Below, in pieces: positions 1 to 9,638 of a DNA stretch of 64,000 bases. The DNA lies in assembly GCF_904849725.1 (NCBI RefSeq), contig NC_058519.1:188035703-188099702 (forward strand). Reading direction: 5' to 3'. The DNA is from Hordeum vulgare subsp. vulgare. Taxonomy: Eukaryota > Streptophyta > Magnoliopsida > Poales > Poaceae. Positions within the stretch are counted from its first letter, which is position 1. Each line of letters begins with the position of its first letter. The position numbers and the translations under genes are program-made. Under the pieces are notes generated by a model that was given only the letters and a program-made list of their open reading frames with translations, was not told the DNA's origin and made no database searches.

Positions 1-1191
1 CCACCTCCTTCCTTTTTTCCTTTTTCCTTTTCCTTTTGCACTTAGCCGAAATTGGACATCTTGGGCTGGTGCACCACCTTTAGGCCTATTAGGTCCTCTC
101 CCGGGTGGGTGGCCCTCCCGATAAAACCCCAGAACCCATTCGTCACTCCAAGCACTTTACCGGTAATGCCCGAAAACTTTTCGGAAGCCAAATGCAACTT
201 TCCTATATATGAATCTTTATCTCCGGACCATTCAAGAGCTCCTCATGACGTCTGGGATCTCATCCGGTACTCTGAACATATTTCGGTCACCAACTTACAT
301 AACTCAATAATATCGAAACGTCATCGAACCTTAAGTGTGCAGACCCTCCGGGTTCGAGAACTATGCATACATGACCTCACACACTCTCTAGTCAATAACC
401 AATAGCGGGACCTGGATGTCCATATTGGCTCCTACATATTCTACGAAGGTCTTTATCGGTTGAACCTCTATGTCAAGGAATTAGTTAATCCTGTTTAACA
501 TTTCCTTTGTCCTTCTGTATGTTACTTTCCCAAGATTCGATCGTCGTTATCTCTATACCTATTTCAATCTCATTACCGGCAAGTCTCTTTACTCGTTCCG
601 TAATACAAAATCCCGTGGCTAACTCTTTAGTAACATTGCTTGCAAGGCTTGTTTGTGATGTTGTATTACCGAGTGGGCCCCGAGATACCTCTCTGTCATA
701 CGGAGTGACAAATCCTAGTCTTGATCCATGCTAACTCAACGGACACCTTCAGAGATACCTGTAGAGCACCTTTATAGTCTCCCAGTTATCTTGCAACGTT
801 TGATACACACAAGGCATTCCTCTGGTGTCAGTGAGTTACATGATCTCATGGTCATAGGAATGTTACTTGACATGCATAAAACTGTAGCAATAAAATAACA
901 CGATCACATGCTACGTTTATAGTTTCGGTCTTGTCCATCACATCATTCTCATAATGATGTGATCCCGTTATCAAATGACAACACTTGTCCATGCCTAGGA
1001 AACCTTAACGATCTTTAATCAACGAGCTAGTCAACTAGAGGCTTACTAGGGACAGTGTTTCGTCTATGTATCCACACATGTTTTTGTGTTTCCATTCAGT
1101 ACAATTCTAGCATGGATAATAAACAATTATCTTGAAACAGGAAATATAATAATAACTATTTTATTATTTCCTCTAGGGCACATTTCCAACA
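1..1191 (-). repeat. 3' LTR of element A (truncated by window edge)
   Basis: The reverse complement begins TGTTGGAAATGTGCCCTAGA at 1191, next to the polypurine tract. The sequence is collinear with the LTRs at 2114-4044, 17191-27171 and 27886-29702. A TATA-like CTATATAT lies at 203-210, matching one of the two TATA positions known for BARE-type LTRs. About 600 bp of U5 lies outside the window. Short ORFs inside it are shadows. Confidence 0.85.
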
Positions 1192-1206
1192 GTCTCCCAC
1201 TTGCAC
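1192..1206 (-). other. Polypurine tract of element A
   Basis: On the minus strand, GCAAGTGGGAGAC directly precedes the LTR start TGTTGG. The same tract adjoins the LTR of element B at 4045-4059. It primes plus-strand DNA synthesis in copia elements. Confidence 0.7.
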
Positions 1207-1242
1207 TAGAGTCAATAATCTAGCTTCGCATCACTATGTGAT

Positions 1243-2113
1243 TTACAATGTAATGAATCTAACACCCATACAGTTCTGGTGTTGATCATGTTTTGCTCGT
1301 GGAAGAGGCTTAGTCAGCTCGCCTCCAATATTCAGATCCGTGTGCACTTTGCAAATATTTATGTCCACCTCCTTGATGTAATCGCGGAAGGCATTGAAGC
1401 GTCGCTTTATGTGTCTGGTCCTCTTGTGAAGCCTTGGTTCCTTGGCTAGAGCAATGGCACCAGTTTTGTCACAGAACAGATTTACTGCATCTAGTGCACT
1501 TGGCACAACTCCAAGATCTGTCATAAATAGCTTGATCCAGACACCCTCATTAGCCGCAACCGAGGCACCTATGTACTCCGCTTCGCATGTAGAATTAGCT
1601 ATGATGCTCTGCTTGGAACTGCACCAGCTTACTTGATCCCCATTTAGAATAAATACGTATACGGTTTGTGACTTAGAGTCATCCGGATCAGTGTCAAAGC
1701 TTGCATCTACGTAACCCTTTACAACAAGCTTTGTGTCACCTCCATAAACGAGAAATGTTTCCTTAGTCCTTTTCAAGTACTTCAGAATATTCTTGACCGC
1801 TGTCAAGTGCTCCATTCCTGGATTACTTTGAAACCTTCCCGCCATACTTATGGCAAGGCTGGCATCAGGTCTTGTGACCATTGCATACATGATAGACCCT
1901 ATGGCTGAAGCATAGGGGACGAAACTCGTATTTTCTCTATCTTCTGCAGTCATTGGGCATTGAGTATTACTCAACTTTATACCTTGTAACATAGGCAAGA
2001 ACCCTTTCTTGGATTGTTCCATTTTGAAATTCTTCAAAATCTTATCAAGGTATGTGCTTTGTGAAATTCCTATCACGCGCCTTGATCCATCTCTATAGAT
2101 CTTGATGGATAAT
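1243..2113 (-). pseudogene. Copia pol C-terminus (end of reverse transcriptase plus RNase H), element A, truncated
   Basis: The reading frame is open from 2178, but its first ~22 codons are element B LTR sequence, so the true homology starts near 2113. Visible motifs are YLDKILKNFKM at the end of the RT region, the copia RNase H motifs DASFDTD and CEAEY, and DKTGAIALAKEPRLHKRT near the end, closing with LTKPLPRAKHDQ. No stop interrupts this part, but gag, protease, integrase and most of RT are gone. The enzyme would copy retrotransposon RNA in virus-like particles; this fragment cannot. The usual ADPLTKPL is GGELTKPL here. Upstream it is cut by the insertion at 2114. Confidence 0.85.
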
Positions 2114-2562
2114 TGTTGGGGAACGTTGCACGGAAAAAAAATCCTACGCACACGAAGACCTATCATGGTGATGATCATCTACGAGAGGGATATTGGATCC
2201 AAATACCCTTGTAGATTTCTAAGCGGGAAGTGTTAAGAAATGCGGTTGATGTAGTGGAACGTCTTCGCGATCCAAATCGCTGTCGTCCCACGATCTGTCC
2301 CGATCCAGCATCAAACGGACTGCACCTCCGCGTTCCGCACACGAACAACTCGATGACGATCTCTGCCTTCTTGATCCAGCAAGAGAGACGAAGAGGTAAC
2401 TGAATTCTCTGGCAGCACGATGACATGGCGGTGATGATGGTGGAGCTACTCCGGCAAGGCTTCGCCGTGTCATACCGATCTAGCTACGAGATGTCACGGA
2501 GTAGTGGAGGGAGAGAGGGCTGCACAAAGGTTTGAGGTGCAAAAACCCTCTCAAACCTTCAC

Positions 2563-2570
2563 TATATATA
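2563..2570 (-). promoter_or_regulatory. LTR TATA box, element B 3' LTR (downstream of the two)
   Basis: TATATATA within CACTATATATAGG. Aligned copies lie at 17644-17651 in B's 5' LTR and 28379-28386 in A's 5' LTR. BARE-type LTRs are known to use two TATA boxes; this is the one nearer the leader. Confidence 0.55.
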
Positions 2571-2903
2571 GGAGGAACCAAAGGGAGGGTGCCTTGCCTC
2601 CTCATCCAAGGAGGAGGCTTCGACTGAAGCAAGGAGGGAGGAGTCCTCCTCCAACTAGGTTTGGTGGATGACTCCTTCCCATCTTGTCCACCTCTTTCCA
2701 TTTTCCCTCTTTTTTGGCCTTGGACAAAATAGGCTTATTGGCTGGCCTCACCAGTACACAAAGGGATGGTGCGCCACCCATGGTCCTATTAGGTACTCTC
2801 TCGGGTGGTTGGCCCCTCCCGGTAAAACCCCAGAACCCATTCGTCACTCCCAGTACTTTACGAGTAATGCCTAAAATCCTTCCGGAAGCCAAATGCAACA
2901 ATC

Positions 2904-2911
2904 CTATATAT
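2904..2911 (-). promoter_or_regulatory. LTR TATA box, element B 3' LTR (upstream of the two)
   Basis: CTATATAT about 340 bp upstream of the first box in the direction of transcription. The copy in A's 3' LTR is at 203-210. Assignment is by analogy with BARE-type LTRs. Confidence 0.45.
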
Positions 2912-3232
2912 CAATCTTCATTTCCTGACCATTCAGGAGACACTCGTGATGTCCAGGATCTCATCCGGGACTCCGAACAACATTTGGTTACCAACATCAA
3001 TAATTCAACTATACCGAAAATGTCATTGAACCTTAAGTGTGCAGACCCTGCGGGTTTGAGAACTATGTAGACATGACAGAGAAAGTCTCTGGCCAATATT
3101 CAATAGCCGGACCTGGACGTCCATATTGGATCCTACATATTCTACGAACATCTTATCAGTTGAACCTCTATGTCAGGGATTCACACAATCCCGTATATCA
3201 TTCCCTTTGTCCTTCGGTATGTTACTTCCCCG

Positions 3233-3530
3233 AGATTCGATCGCCGGCATCTCCATACCAATTTCAACCTCGTAACCGACAAGTATCTTTACTCATGCCG
3301 TAATACAAGATCCCGTGACTAACTCTTTAGTCACATTGCTTGCAAGGCTAGTTTGTGATGTTGTATTACCGAGTGGGCCCCATGATTTGATCGTCGGTAT
3401 TTCCATACCTATTTCGATCTCATTATCGACAAATCTCTTTACTCGTTCGTAATACAAGATCTCGATGCTAACTCTTTAGTCACATTGCTTGCAAGGCTAG
3501 TTTGTGATGTTGTATTACCGAGTGGGCCCC
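3233..3530. repeat. ~149-bp tandem duplication inside element B 3' LTR
   Basis: Copy 1 is about 3233-3381 and copy 2 is 3382-3530. Both end with GTATTACCGAGTGGGCCCC and contain CACATTGCTTGCAAGGCTAG. The matching part of B's 5' LTR (about 26505-26660) has one copy. The copies differ at several positions, so the event is not recent. Confidence 0.85.
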
Positions 3531-4044
3531 GGCATACCTGTCCGTCACACGAAGTGACAAATCCCAGTATTGATCCATGTTAACTCGACGGACACCTATG
3601 GAGATGCGTGTAGATTACCTTTATAGTCACCCAGTAACGTTGTGACGTTTGATACACACAAGGTATTACTCCGGTGTCAGTGAGTTACATGATCTCATGA
3701 TCATAGGAATGTATACTTGACATGCAGAAAACAACAGCAACAAAATGACACGTTCATATGCTACGTTTATAGTTTGGGTCTTGTCCATCACATCATTCTC
3801 CTAATGTTGTGATCCTGTCATCAAGTGACAACATTTGTCTATGTCTAGGAAACCTTAACCATCATTGACCAACAGGCTAGCCAAGTAGATGCTCATGAGG
3901 GACATTGTTTTGTCTATATATCCACACATGCATTTATGTTTCCATTCAATACAATTATAGCATGGATAATAAACGATTATCTTGAAACAAGAAATATAAT
4001 AATAATAACTATTTTATTATTGCCTCTAGGGCATATTTGAAACA

Positions 4045-4059
4045 GTCTCCCACTTGCAC
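4045..4059 (-). other. Polypurine tract of element B
   Basis: GCAAGTGGGAGAC on the minus strand, immediately upstream of the LTR start at 4044. Confidence 0.7.
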
Positions 4060-4095
4060 TAGAGTCAATAATCTAGCTTCACATCTCTATGTGAT

Positions 4096-4854
4096 TTATA
4101 ACGTAATGAATCTAACACCCATACAGTTCTGGTGTTGATCATGGTTTGCTCGTGGAAGAGGTTTAGTCAGCGGATCTGCAACATTTAGATCCGTGTGCAC
4201 TTTGCAAATATTTACGTCCTCCTCCTTGATGTAATCGCGGATGGCATTTAAGTGTCTCTTTATGTGTATGGTCCTCTTGTGAAACCTTTGTTCCTTGGCT
4301 AGAGCAATGGCACCAGTGTTGTCACAGAACAGATTGTTTGGGTCAAGTGCACTTGGCACTACTCCAAGATCTGACATGAATTGCTTGATCCACACACCCT
4401 CCTTAGCCGCGTGTGAGGCAGCTATGTACTCCACTTTGCACGTAGAATCAGGTATGATGCTTTTCTTGGAACTGCACCAGCTTACCGCACAACCGGTAAG
4501 AACAAATATGTATATGTTTTGAGACTTAGAGTCATCGGGTTCAGTGTCAAAGCTTGCATCAACGTAACACTTTACGACGAGCTCTTCGTCACCTCCATAA
4601 ACGAGAAACATTTCCTTAGCCCTTTTCAGGTACTTCAGAATATTCTTGACCACCGCCGAGTGTTCCACTCCTGGATCACTTTGAAACCTCCCTGCCATAC
4701 TTATGGCCAGGCTGACATCCGGTCTTGTGCACAACATTGCATACATGATAGACTCTATGGCTGACGCATAGGGGACGACACTCATCTTTTCTCTATCTTC
4801 TGCAGTTACTGGACATTGAGTCTTACTCAACATTATACCTTGTAACACAGGCAA
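4096..4854 (-). pseudogene. Copia RNase H and end of reverse transcriptase, element B
   Basis: An open frame of 252 codons at the 3' end of pol. It carries the copia RNase H motifs DASFDTEPDD and CKVEYIAASHAAKEGVWIK, then DNTGAIALAKEQRFHKRT and ADPLTKPLPRANHDQ at the C-terminus. It would degrade the RNA strand during reverse transcription. It overlaps the next fragment upstream (4833-5333) in another frame, so a frameshift lies near 4833-4854, about where LPVLQGIML should follow the RT end. CEAEY has become CKVEY, changing an acidic residue of the motif. It is best read as a dead copy. Confidence 0.85.
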
Positions 4855-5333
4855 GAACCCCTTCTTGGATCCATTTTGAACTTCTTCAAAATTTTATCAA
4901 GGTATGTGCTTTGTGAAAGAGCTATTAAGCGCCTTGACCTATCTCTATAGATATTTATGCCCAATATGTAAGCATCTTCTCCTAGGTCTTTCATTGAAAA
5001 ACTTTTATTCAAGTAATCCTTTACGCTTTCAAAATACTCTACATTTTTTCCAGTCAGCAATATGTCATCCACATATAATATTAGAAACGCTATAGAGCTC
5101 CCACTCACTTTCTTGTAAATACAAGCTTCTCCAAAAACTTGTATAAACCCAAACGCCTTGATAACCTCTTCAAAGTGTTGATTCCATCTCCGAGATGCTT
5201 GCACCAGTCCATAAATGGATCGCTCGAGCTTGCACACTTTGTCAGCATTCTCTGGATTGACAAAACCTTCGAGTTGCATCATATACAACTCTTCCTTAAG
5301 AAATCCGTTAAGGAACGCCGTTTTGACATCCAT
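4833..5333 (-). pseudogene. Copia reverse transcriptase core, element B
   Basis: An open frame of 166 codons with the RT palm: MDVKTAFLNG (first catalytic Asp) near the start and ILYVDDILLTG (YVDD catalytic box) in the middle, then MKDLGEDAYILGI. RT makes cDNA from the element RNA. The catalytic boxes look intact, but the frame is cut from its N-terminal part (5346-5582) by a stop or frameshift and shifts again into the RNase H part. The matching stretch in element A is the point where B is inserted. Confidence 0.88.
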
Positions 5334-5345
5334 GTGCCAAATTTC

Positions 5346-5582
5346 TTAATCGAAAAATGCAGCTATTGCTAACATGATTTGGACGGACTTAAGCATCGCT
5401 ACGGGTGAGAATGTCTCATCATAGTAAACTCCTTGAACTTGTGAAAGACCCTTCGCCACAAGTCGAGCTTTATAAACGGTCAAATTACCGTATGCGTCTG
5501 TCTTCTTCTTAAAGATCCATTTGTTCTGAATAGCCTTGCGACCTTCAGGTAATACTTCCAAAGTCCATACTTTTTTTTTCAT
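5346..5582 (-). pseudogene. Copia reverse transcriptase N-terminal part, element B
   Basis: A 78-codon fragment with the conserved start of copia RT, including NKWIFKKKTDAYGN, YKARLVAKG and the DETFSPVA box. It ends in AIAAFFD, where the intact protein would run on into MDVKTAFLNG, encoded just below at 5333. The break is therefore a short lesion at about 5334-5345. Confidence 0.85.
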
Positions 5583-5895
5583 ACATAGAGCCTATCTCGG
5601 ATTTCATGGCTTCTAACCATCTGTTGCAATCTGGGCCCACCATTGCTGCTCCATAACTTGCACGCTCATTGTTGTCGAACAATATGATTGACAAGACATG
5701 ATTCCTGTACCACTCCGGAGTAGAACGTGCTCTTATTGACCTGCGAGGTCTGACAGTAACTTGATCTGAAGCTTGAGGATCATCATCATTAGCTTCCTCT
5801 TCAACTAGTGTTGCCTCAACAAAAATTTCTTTCTGCCCTGCGCCACCATCTTGTTGAAGCAGAGGTTCTGCAACCTCATCAAGTTCTATCTTCAT
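5545..5895 (-). pseudogene. Copia integrase-RT linker region, element B
   Basis: A 116-codon fragment, acidic at first, then RPRRSIRARSTPEWY, a stretch typical of the spacer between integrase and RT in Angela-type polyproteins. It ends in WLEAMKSEIGSMYEK, the approach to RT. It overlaps 5346-5582 in another frame, so there is a frameshift around 5560. No catalytic residues are expected here. Confidence 0.75.
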
Positions 5896-6027
5896 CCCAC
5901 TAAATTCTTTCTAGAGGAACTCTTTCTCAAGAAAAGCTCCGTTCTTAGCGACAAACACTTTGCCCTCGTATGTGAGATATAAGGTGTACCCAACTATATA
6001 TTTTAGGTAACCTATGAAGACGCACTT

Positions 6028-6720
6028 TTACGCTTTGGGTTCCAGTTTTTCAGGCTGAAGCTTTTTGACATAACCATCACATGCCCATACTTTAAGAAAT
6101 GACAACTTTGGCTTCTTGCCATACCATAGCTCATATGGTGTCATCTCAACGGATTTTGTTCGTGCCGTATTTAAAGCGAATGCAGCTGTCTCCAATGCAT
6201 AGCCCCAAAATGATAATGGAAAATTGGTAAGAGACATCACAAAACGCACCATATCTAATAAAGTATGATTACGATGTTCAGACACACCATTACGGTGTGG
6301 TGTTCCACGCGGTGTCTATTGTGAAAAAATTCCACATTGTCTTCAGTGAGCACCAAACTCGTAACTCAGATATTCACCTCCTCGATCAGATCGTAGGAAC
6401 GTGATCTTCTTGCTACGATGATTTTCAACTTCGCTATGAAATTGTTTGAACTTTTCAAATGTGTCAGACTTGTGCTTCATCAAGTAGATACAACCATACC
6501 TACTAAAATTGTCACTGAATGTGAGAAAATAATGATATCCTCAGCGCGCCTCTATGCTCATTGGTCCACACACATCAGTATGTATGATCTCCAACAAGTC
6601 ATTTGCACGCTCCATTGTTCTAGAGAACGGAGTCTTAGTCATCTTGCCCATGAGACATGGTTCACATGTGTCAAGTGATTCAAAATCAAGTGACTCCAAA
6701 AGTCCATCAATGTGGAGTCT
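6028..6720 (-). pseudogene. Copia integrase core and C-terminus, element B, multiply broken
   Basis: The piece at 6028-6285 encodes NHTLLDMVRFVMS, LPLSFWGYALETAAF-like sequence and TPYELWYGKKP, the end of the copia integrase core just after the catalytic Glu region. The piece at 6286-6720 continues upstream but is split by stops and frameshifts, so no long frame survives. Integrase would insert the cDNA into the chromosome. Its His/Cys finger start (LWHCRLGH) lies in the next fragment. Confidence 0.72.
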
Positions 6721-7800
6721 CTACATGCGCTTAACTCCAATATGACCTAAGCGGCAGTGCCACAAGAAAGTGGCGCTATCATTGTCAACTCTACATCTTT
6801 TGGTCTCAATGTTATGGATATGTGTGTCATCACAATCAAGATTAAATATGAAAAAACCCCACACATTGGGTGCATGACAATAAAAGATATTACTCATATA
6901 AATAGAGCAAATATTATTCTTTGACTTAAATGAGTAACCGTATCGCAATAAACAAGATCCAGATATAATGTTCATGCTCAACGCAGGCACTAAATATAAA
7001 TTATTTAAGTTCATAACTAATCCCGATGGTAACTGAAGTGAGACCGTGCCGACGGCGATCGCATCAACCTTGGAACCATTTCCCACGCGCATCGTCACTT
7101 CATCCTTCGCTAGCCTACGTTTATTCCGCAGTTCATGTTTCGAGTTGCAAATGTGAGCAACAGAACCGGTATCAAATACCCATGCACTACTACGAGAGCT
7201 GGTGAGGTACACATCAATAACATGTATATCATATATACCTTCTTTGGCGCTGGCTGCCTTTGTATCGGCCAGATACTTGGGGCAGTTACGCTTTGAGTGA
7301 CCAGGGCCCTTGCAATAATAGCACTCAGTTTCCAGCTTAGGAGCAACCTTGGGTTTCTTCGTCGGAAGGGCAACAACTTTGCCACCCTTCTTGGATTTAC
7401 CCTTCCTGCTTTTGCCGTTTTTCTTGAAACTACTCGTCTTATTGACCATCAACACTTGATGTTCTTTCTGGATTTCTGACTCAGCGACTTTCAGCATCGC
7501 AAATAACTCGCCGGGTGACTTATTCATCCCTTGCATGTTATAGTTCAACACGAAGCTATGATAGCTAGGTGGCAGTGATTGAAGAGTTTTGTCAGTGATA
7601 GCTTCTTGCGGGAGTTCAATCCCTAGCTCAGCTAGACAGTTAGAGTACCCAGATATTTTGAGCACATTTTCACTGACAGACGAATTTTCCATTTTGCAAG
7701 CATACAACTTCTCAGAGGTCTCATACCTATCGATCCGGGCATTCTTCTCAAACGTAAACTTCAACTCGTGGAACATCTCATTTGCTCCATAACGTTTCAA
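6721..7800 (-). pseudogene. Copia gag C-terminal half, nucleocapsid, protease and start of integrase, element B
   Basis: An open frame of 359 codons, the best preserved part of B. Order: gag helical region to ~residue 115; a Lys-rich patch; CCHC zinc knuckle CYYCKGPGHSKRNC (~residue 160); aspartic protease active site VFDTGSVAHIC (~residue 210); GAG-pre-integrase motif LWHCRLGHIGVKRM at the end. Gag packages RNA, and protease cleaves the polyprotein. It overlaps the gag N-terminus (7778-8074) in another frame, so a frameshift lies at about 7778-7800, within gag. Usual protease sites read DTG or DSG; DTG is kept here. Confidence 0.88.
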
Positions 7801-8074
7801 AATGTCTTTGAAGTCCTGGTTCTAAGCCATACAAAACAGCACATTGAACTAGTGAGTAGTCATCCTTAAGCACTTGCCAAGCGTACAAGACATCTTGGGT
7901 TGCCGTAGCGGGTGGTGCATCACCTAGCGCAGCATCAAGCACATATTGCTTTTGGCCAGCTTGGAGGATAAGCCTCGGATTTTCAGCCCAGTCAACAAAG
8001 TTGCTTCCATCATCTTTGAGCTTAGCTTTATCTAGGAATGTATTAAAATTCAGGGTTGCTACTGCGCGAGCCAT
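7778..8074 (-). pseudogene. Copia gag N-terminus, element B
   Basis: Begins MARAVATLNFNTFLDKAKLK, with the conserved NFVDWAENPRLILQ and LYAWQVLKDDYSLVQC that open Angela/BARE gag proteins (UBN2-like gag domain). This ATG at 8074 fits the family start. Gypsy element G1 is inserted only a few bases upstream, at 8081/8082, and so separates gag from its leader and promoter. The frame is lost at about 7780. Confidence 0.87.
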
Positions 8075-8076
8075 TG

Positions 8077-8081
8077 ATCTA
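8077..8081. other. Target-site duplication ATCTA of element G1 (left copy)
   Basis: ATCTA precedes the G1 end at 8082, and ATCTA follows the other end at 15942-15946. An exact 5-bp match is the normal size for gypsy integration. Confidence 0.9.
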
Positions 8082-9254
8082 TGCTATCCCACAAACAACA
8101 ACGCCAGAAATTGACACGTTGACAGAGGCTGGGCTTGCGTTGGTTTTTCCCTTGAAGAGGAAAGGGTGATGCAGCACAGGAGCAGTAAGAATTCCCACAG
8201 TTTGAGAACCAAGGTATCGATCTAGAAGGAGGGTCTCGTCAAGTCCAGAGTACCTGTGCAAACACAAACAAGCTTGCACCCAACGCTTCAAAGGGGTTGT
8301 CATTCCCTTCAAGATTGTTTGCAAAGTGAGATCTGAAGGCGGAAAGTGCAACGAAGTAAAAAGTGTAAGGCTGAAAATATGGTGTGGAGTAGACCGTGGG
8401 GGCCATAGTGTTCACTAGAGGCTTCTCTCAAAATAGCAAGTATTACGGTGGGTGAACAAATTACTGCCGAGCAATTGATAGAACCGCGCAAAGTCATGAC
8501 GATATCTAAGGCAATGATCATACATATAGGCATCACGTCAGAGACAACTAGACTGATACTTTCTGCATCTACTACTATTACTCCACACATCGACCGCTAT
8601 CCAGCATGCATCTAGTGTATTGAGTTCATGTAACGCTTTAAGCAAGATGACATGATGTAGAGGGATAATCTCAAACCAATGATGAAAACCCCATCTTTTT
8701 ACCCTTGATGGCAACAACACGATGCGTGCCTCGCTACCCCTTCTGTCACTGGGTGAGGTCACCGCACGGTATGAACCCAAAACCAAGCACTTCTCCCAAT
8801 GCAAGAATCATAGATCTAGTTGGCCAGACAAAACCCACAACTCGAAGAGAATTACAAGGATATGAAATCATGCATAAGAGAGAACAGAAGAAACTCAAAT
8901 AAGATTCGTAGATAATCTGATCATAAATCCACAATTCATCGGATCTCGACAAACACACCGCAAAAGAAGATTATATGGGATAGATGTCCATGAAGATCAT
9001 GGAGAACTTTGTATTGAAGATTCAAGAGAGAGAAGAAGCCATCTAGTTACTAGCTATGGACCCGTAGGTCTATGGTGAACTACTCACGCATCATTGGAGA
9101 GGTCATGGTGTTGATGGAGAAGCCCTCCGTGTCCAAATCCCCCCTCCGACAGGGCACCAGAACGTGCCCCAGATGGGATCTTGCAGAGACAAAAGCTTGC
9201 GGCGGCAGAAAAGTACTTTCGATGATCTCCTGATTTTTTCTGAAATTTACGGGA

Positions 9255-9262
9255 ATATATAG
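9255..9262 (-). promoter_or_regulatory. TATA box of G1 3' LTR
   Basis: CCTATATATTCCC on the minus strand. Copies occur at 15830-15838 (G1 5' LTR), 19421-19428 and 25980-25986 (G2), and as CCTATAAATTCCC at 47804-47816 in G3. Confidence 0.55.
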
Positions 9263-9295
9263 GCGAAAGACCTAGGGCAAAGGGCGTGTAGGGGG

Positions 9296-9350
9296 CCCAC
9301 AAGCCTGGATGGCGCGGCCTCCCCCTGGCCGCGGGGTGGGGGCTTGTGGG
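9296..9350. promoter_or_regulatory. LTR stem-loop CCCACAAGCC/GGCTTGTGGG, G1 3' LTR
   Basis: Perfect 10-bp arms at 9296-9305 and 9341-9350 around a GC-rich 35-base loop, about 35 bp upstream of the LTR TATA. The same structure recurs in the LTRs of G2, G3, E and F. Confidence 0.7.
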
Positions 9351-9623
9351 GCCCCTGAGGCTCCCCTGCCTTGGCTCCCAAGCTTCCCGATCTTCTTCCG
9401 TTCCAGAAAAAAATCTTTTCTGGGATTTTCTTCCGTTTGGAATCCATTTCAAAATCTACTCTGAAAGGGGTCAAAAACATGGAAAAAACAAGAATTGAGA
9501 ATTGCCACTGAGTTAATAAGTTCGTCCTAAAAAATATATATATAAGGCATGCAAAACATCCAAAGTTTGACAAGATAATATCATGAAACCATCAAAAATT
9601 ATAGATATGTTGGAGACGTATAA

Positions 9624-9638
9624 AGCATCCCCAGGCTT
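9624..9638 (-). other. Polypurine tract of G1
   Basis: AAGCCTGGGGATGCT on the minus strand, adjoining the LTR start. Two near-identical internal copies (AAGCTTGGGGATGC) lie at 11634-11647 and 11689-11702. Confidence 0.75.

Larger units (their letters stand above)
2114..4044 (-). repeat. 3' LTR of element B
   Basis: Runs from TGTTGGGG at 2114 (the reverse complement of CCCCAACA) to 4044, where the reverse complement begins TGTTTCAAATATGCCCTAGA. It is 1931 bp, longer than the ~1.79 kb 5' LTR of the same element because of an internal ~149-bp tandem duplication at 3233-3530. Confidence 0.88.
8082..9623 (-). repeat. 3' LTR of G1
   Basis: Read on the minus strand it starts at 9623 with TTATACGTCTCCAACATATC (canonical TGATACGTC mutated) and ends ...GGGATAGCA at 8082, 1542 bp. 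It carries a TATA-like element at 9255-9261 and a CCCACAAGCC/GGCTTGTGGG stem at 9296-9350. It is collinear with the LTR at 14646-15941 except for a 258-bp segment (9311-9568) absent there. Confidence 0.88.

Noticed and set aside
2175..2901. Several minus-strand frames of 70-100 codons in the LTR near 2175-2901
   Set aside because: They lie in LTR sequence, overlap one another in different frames and are not kept in the aligned LTR copies.
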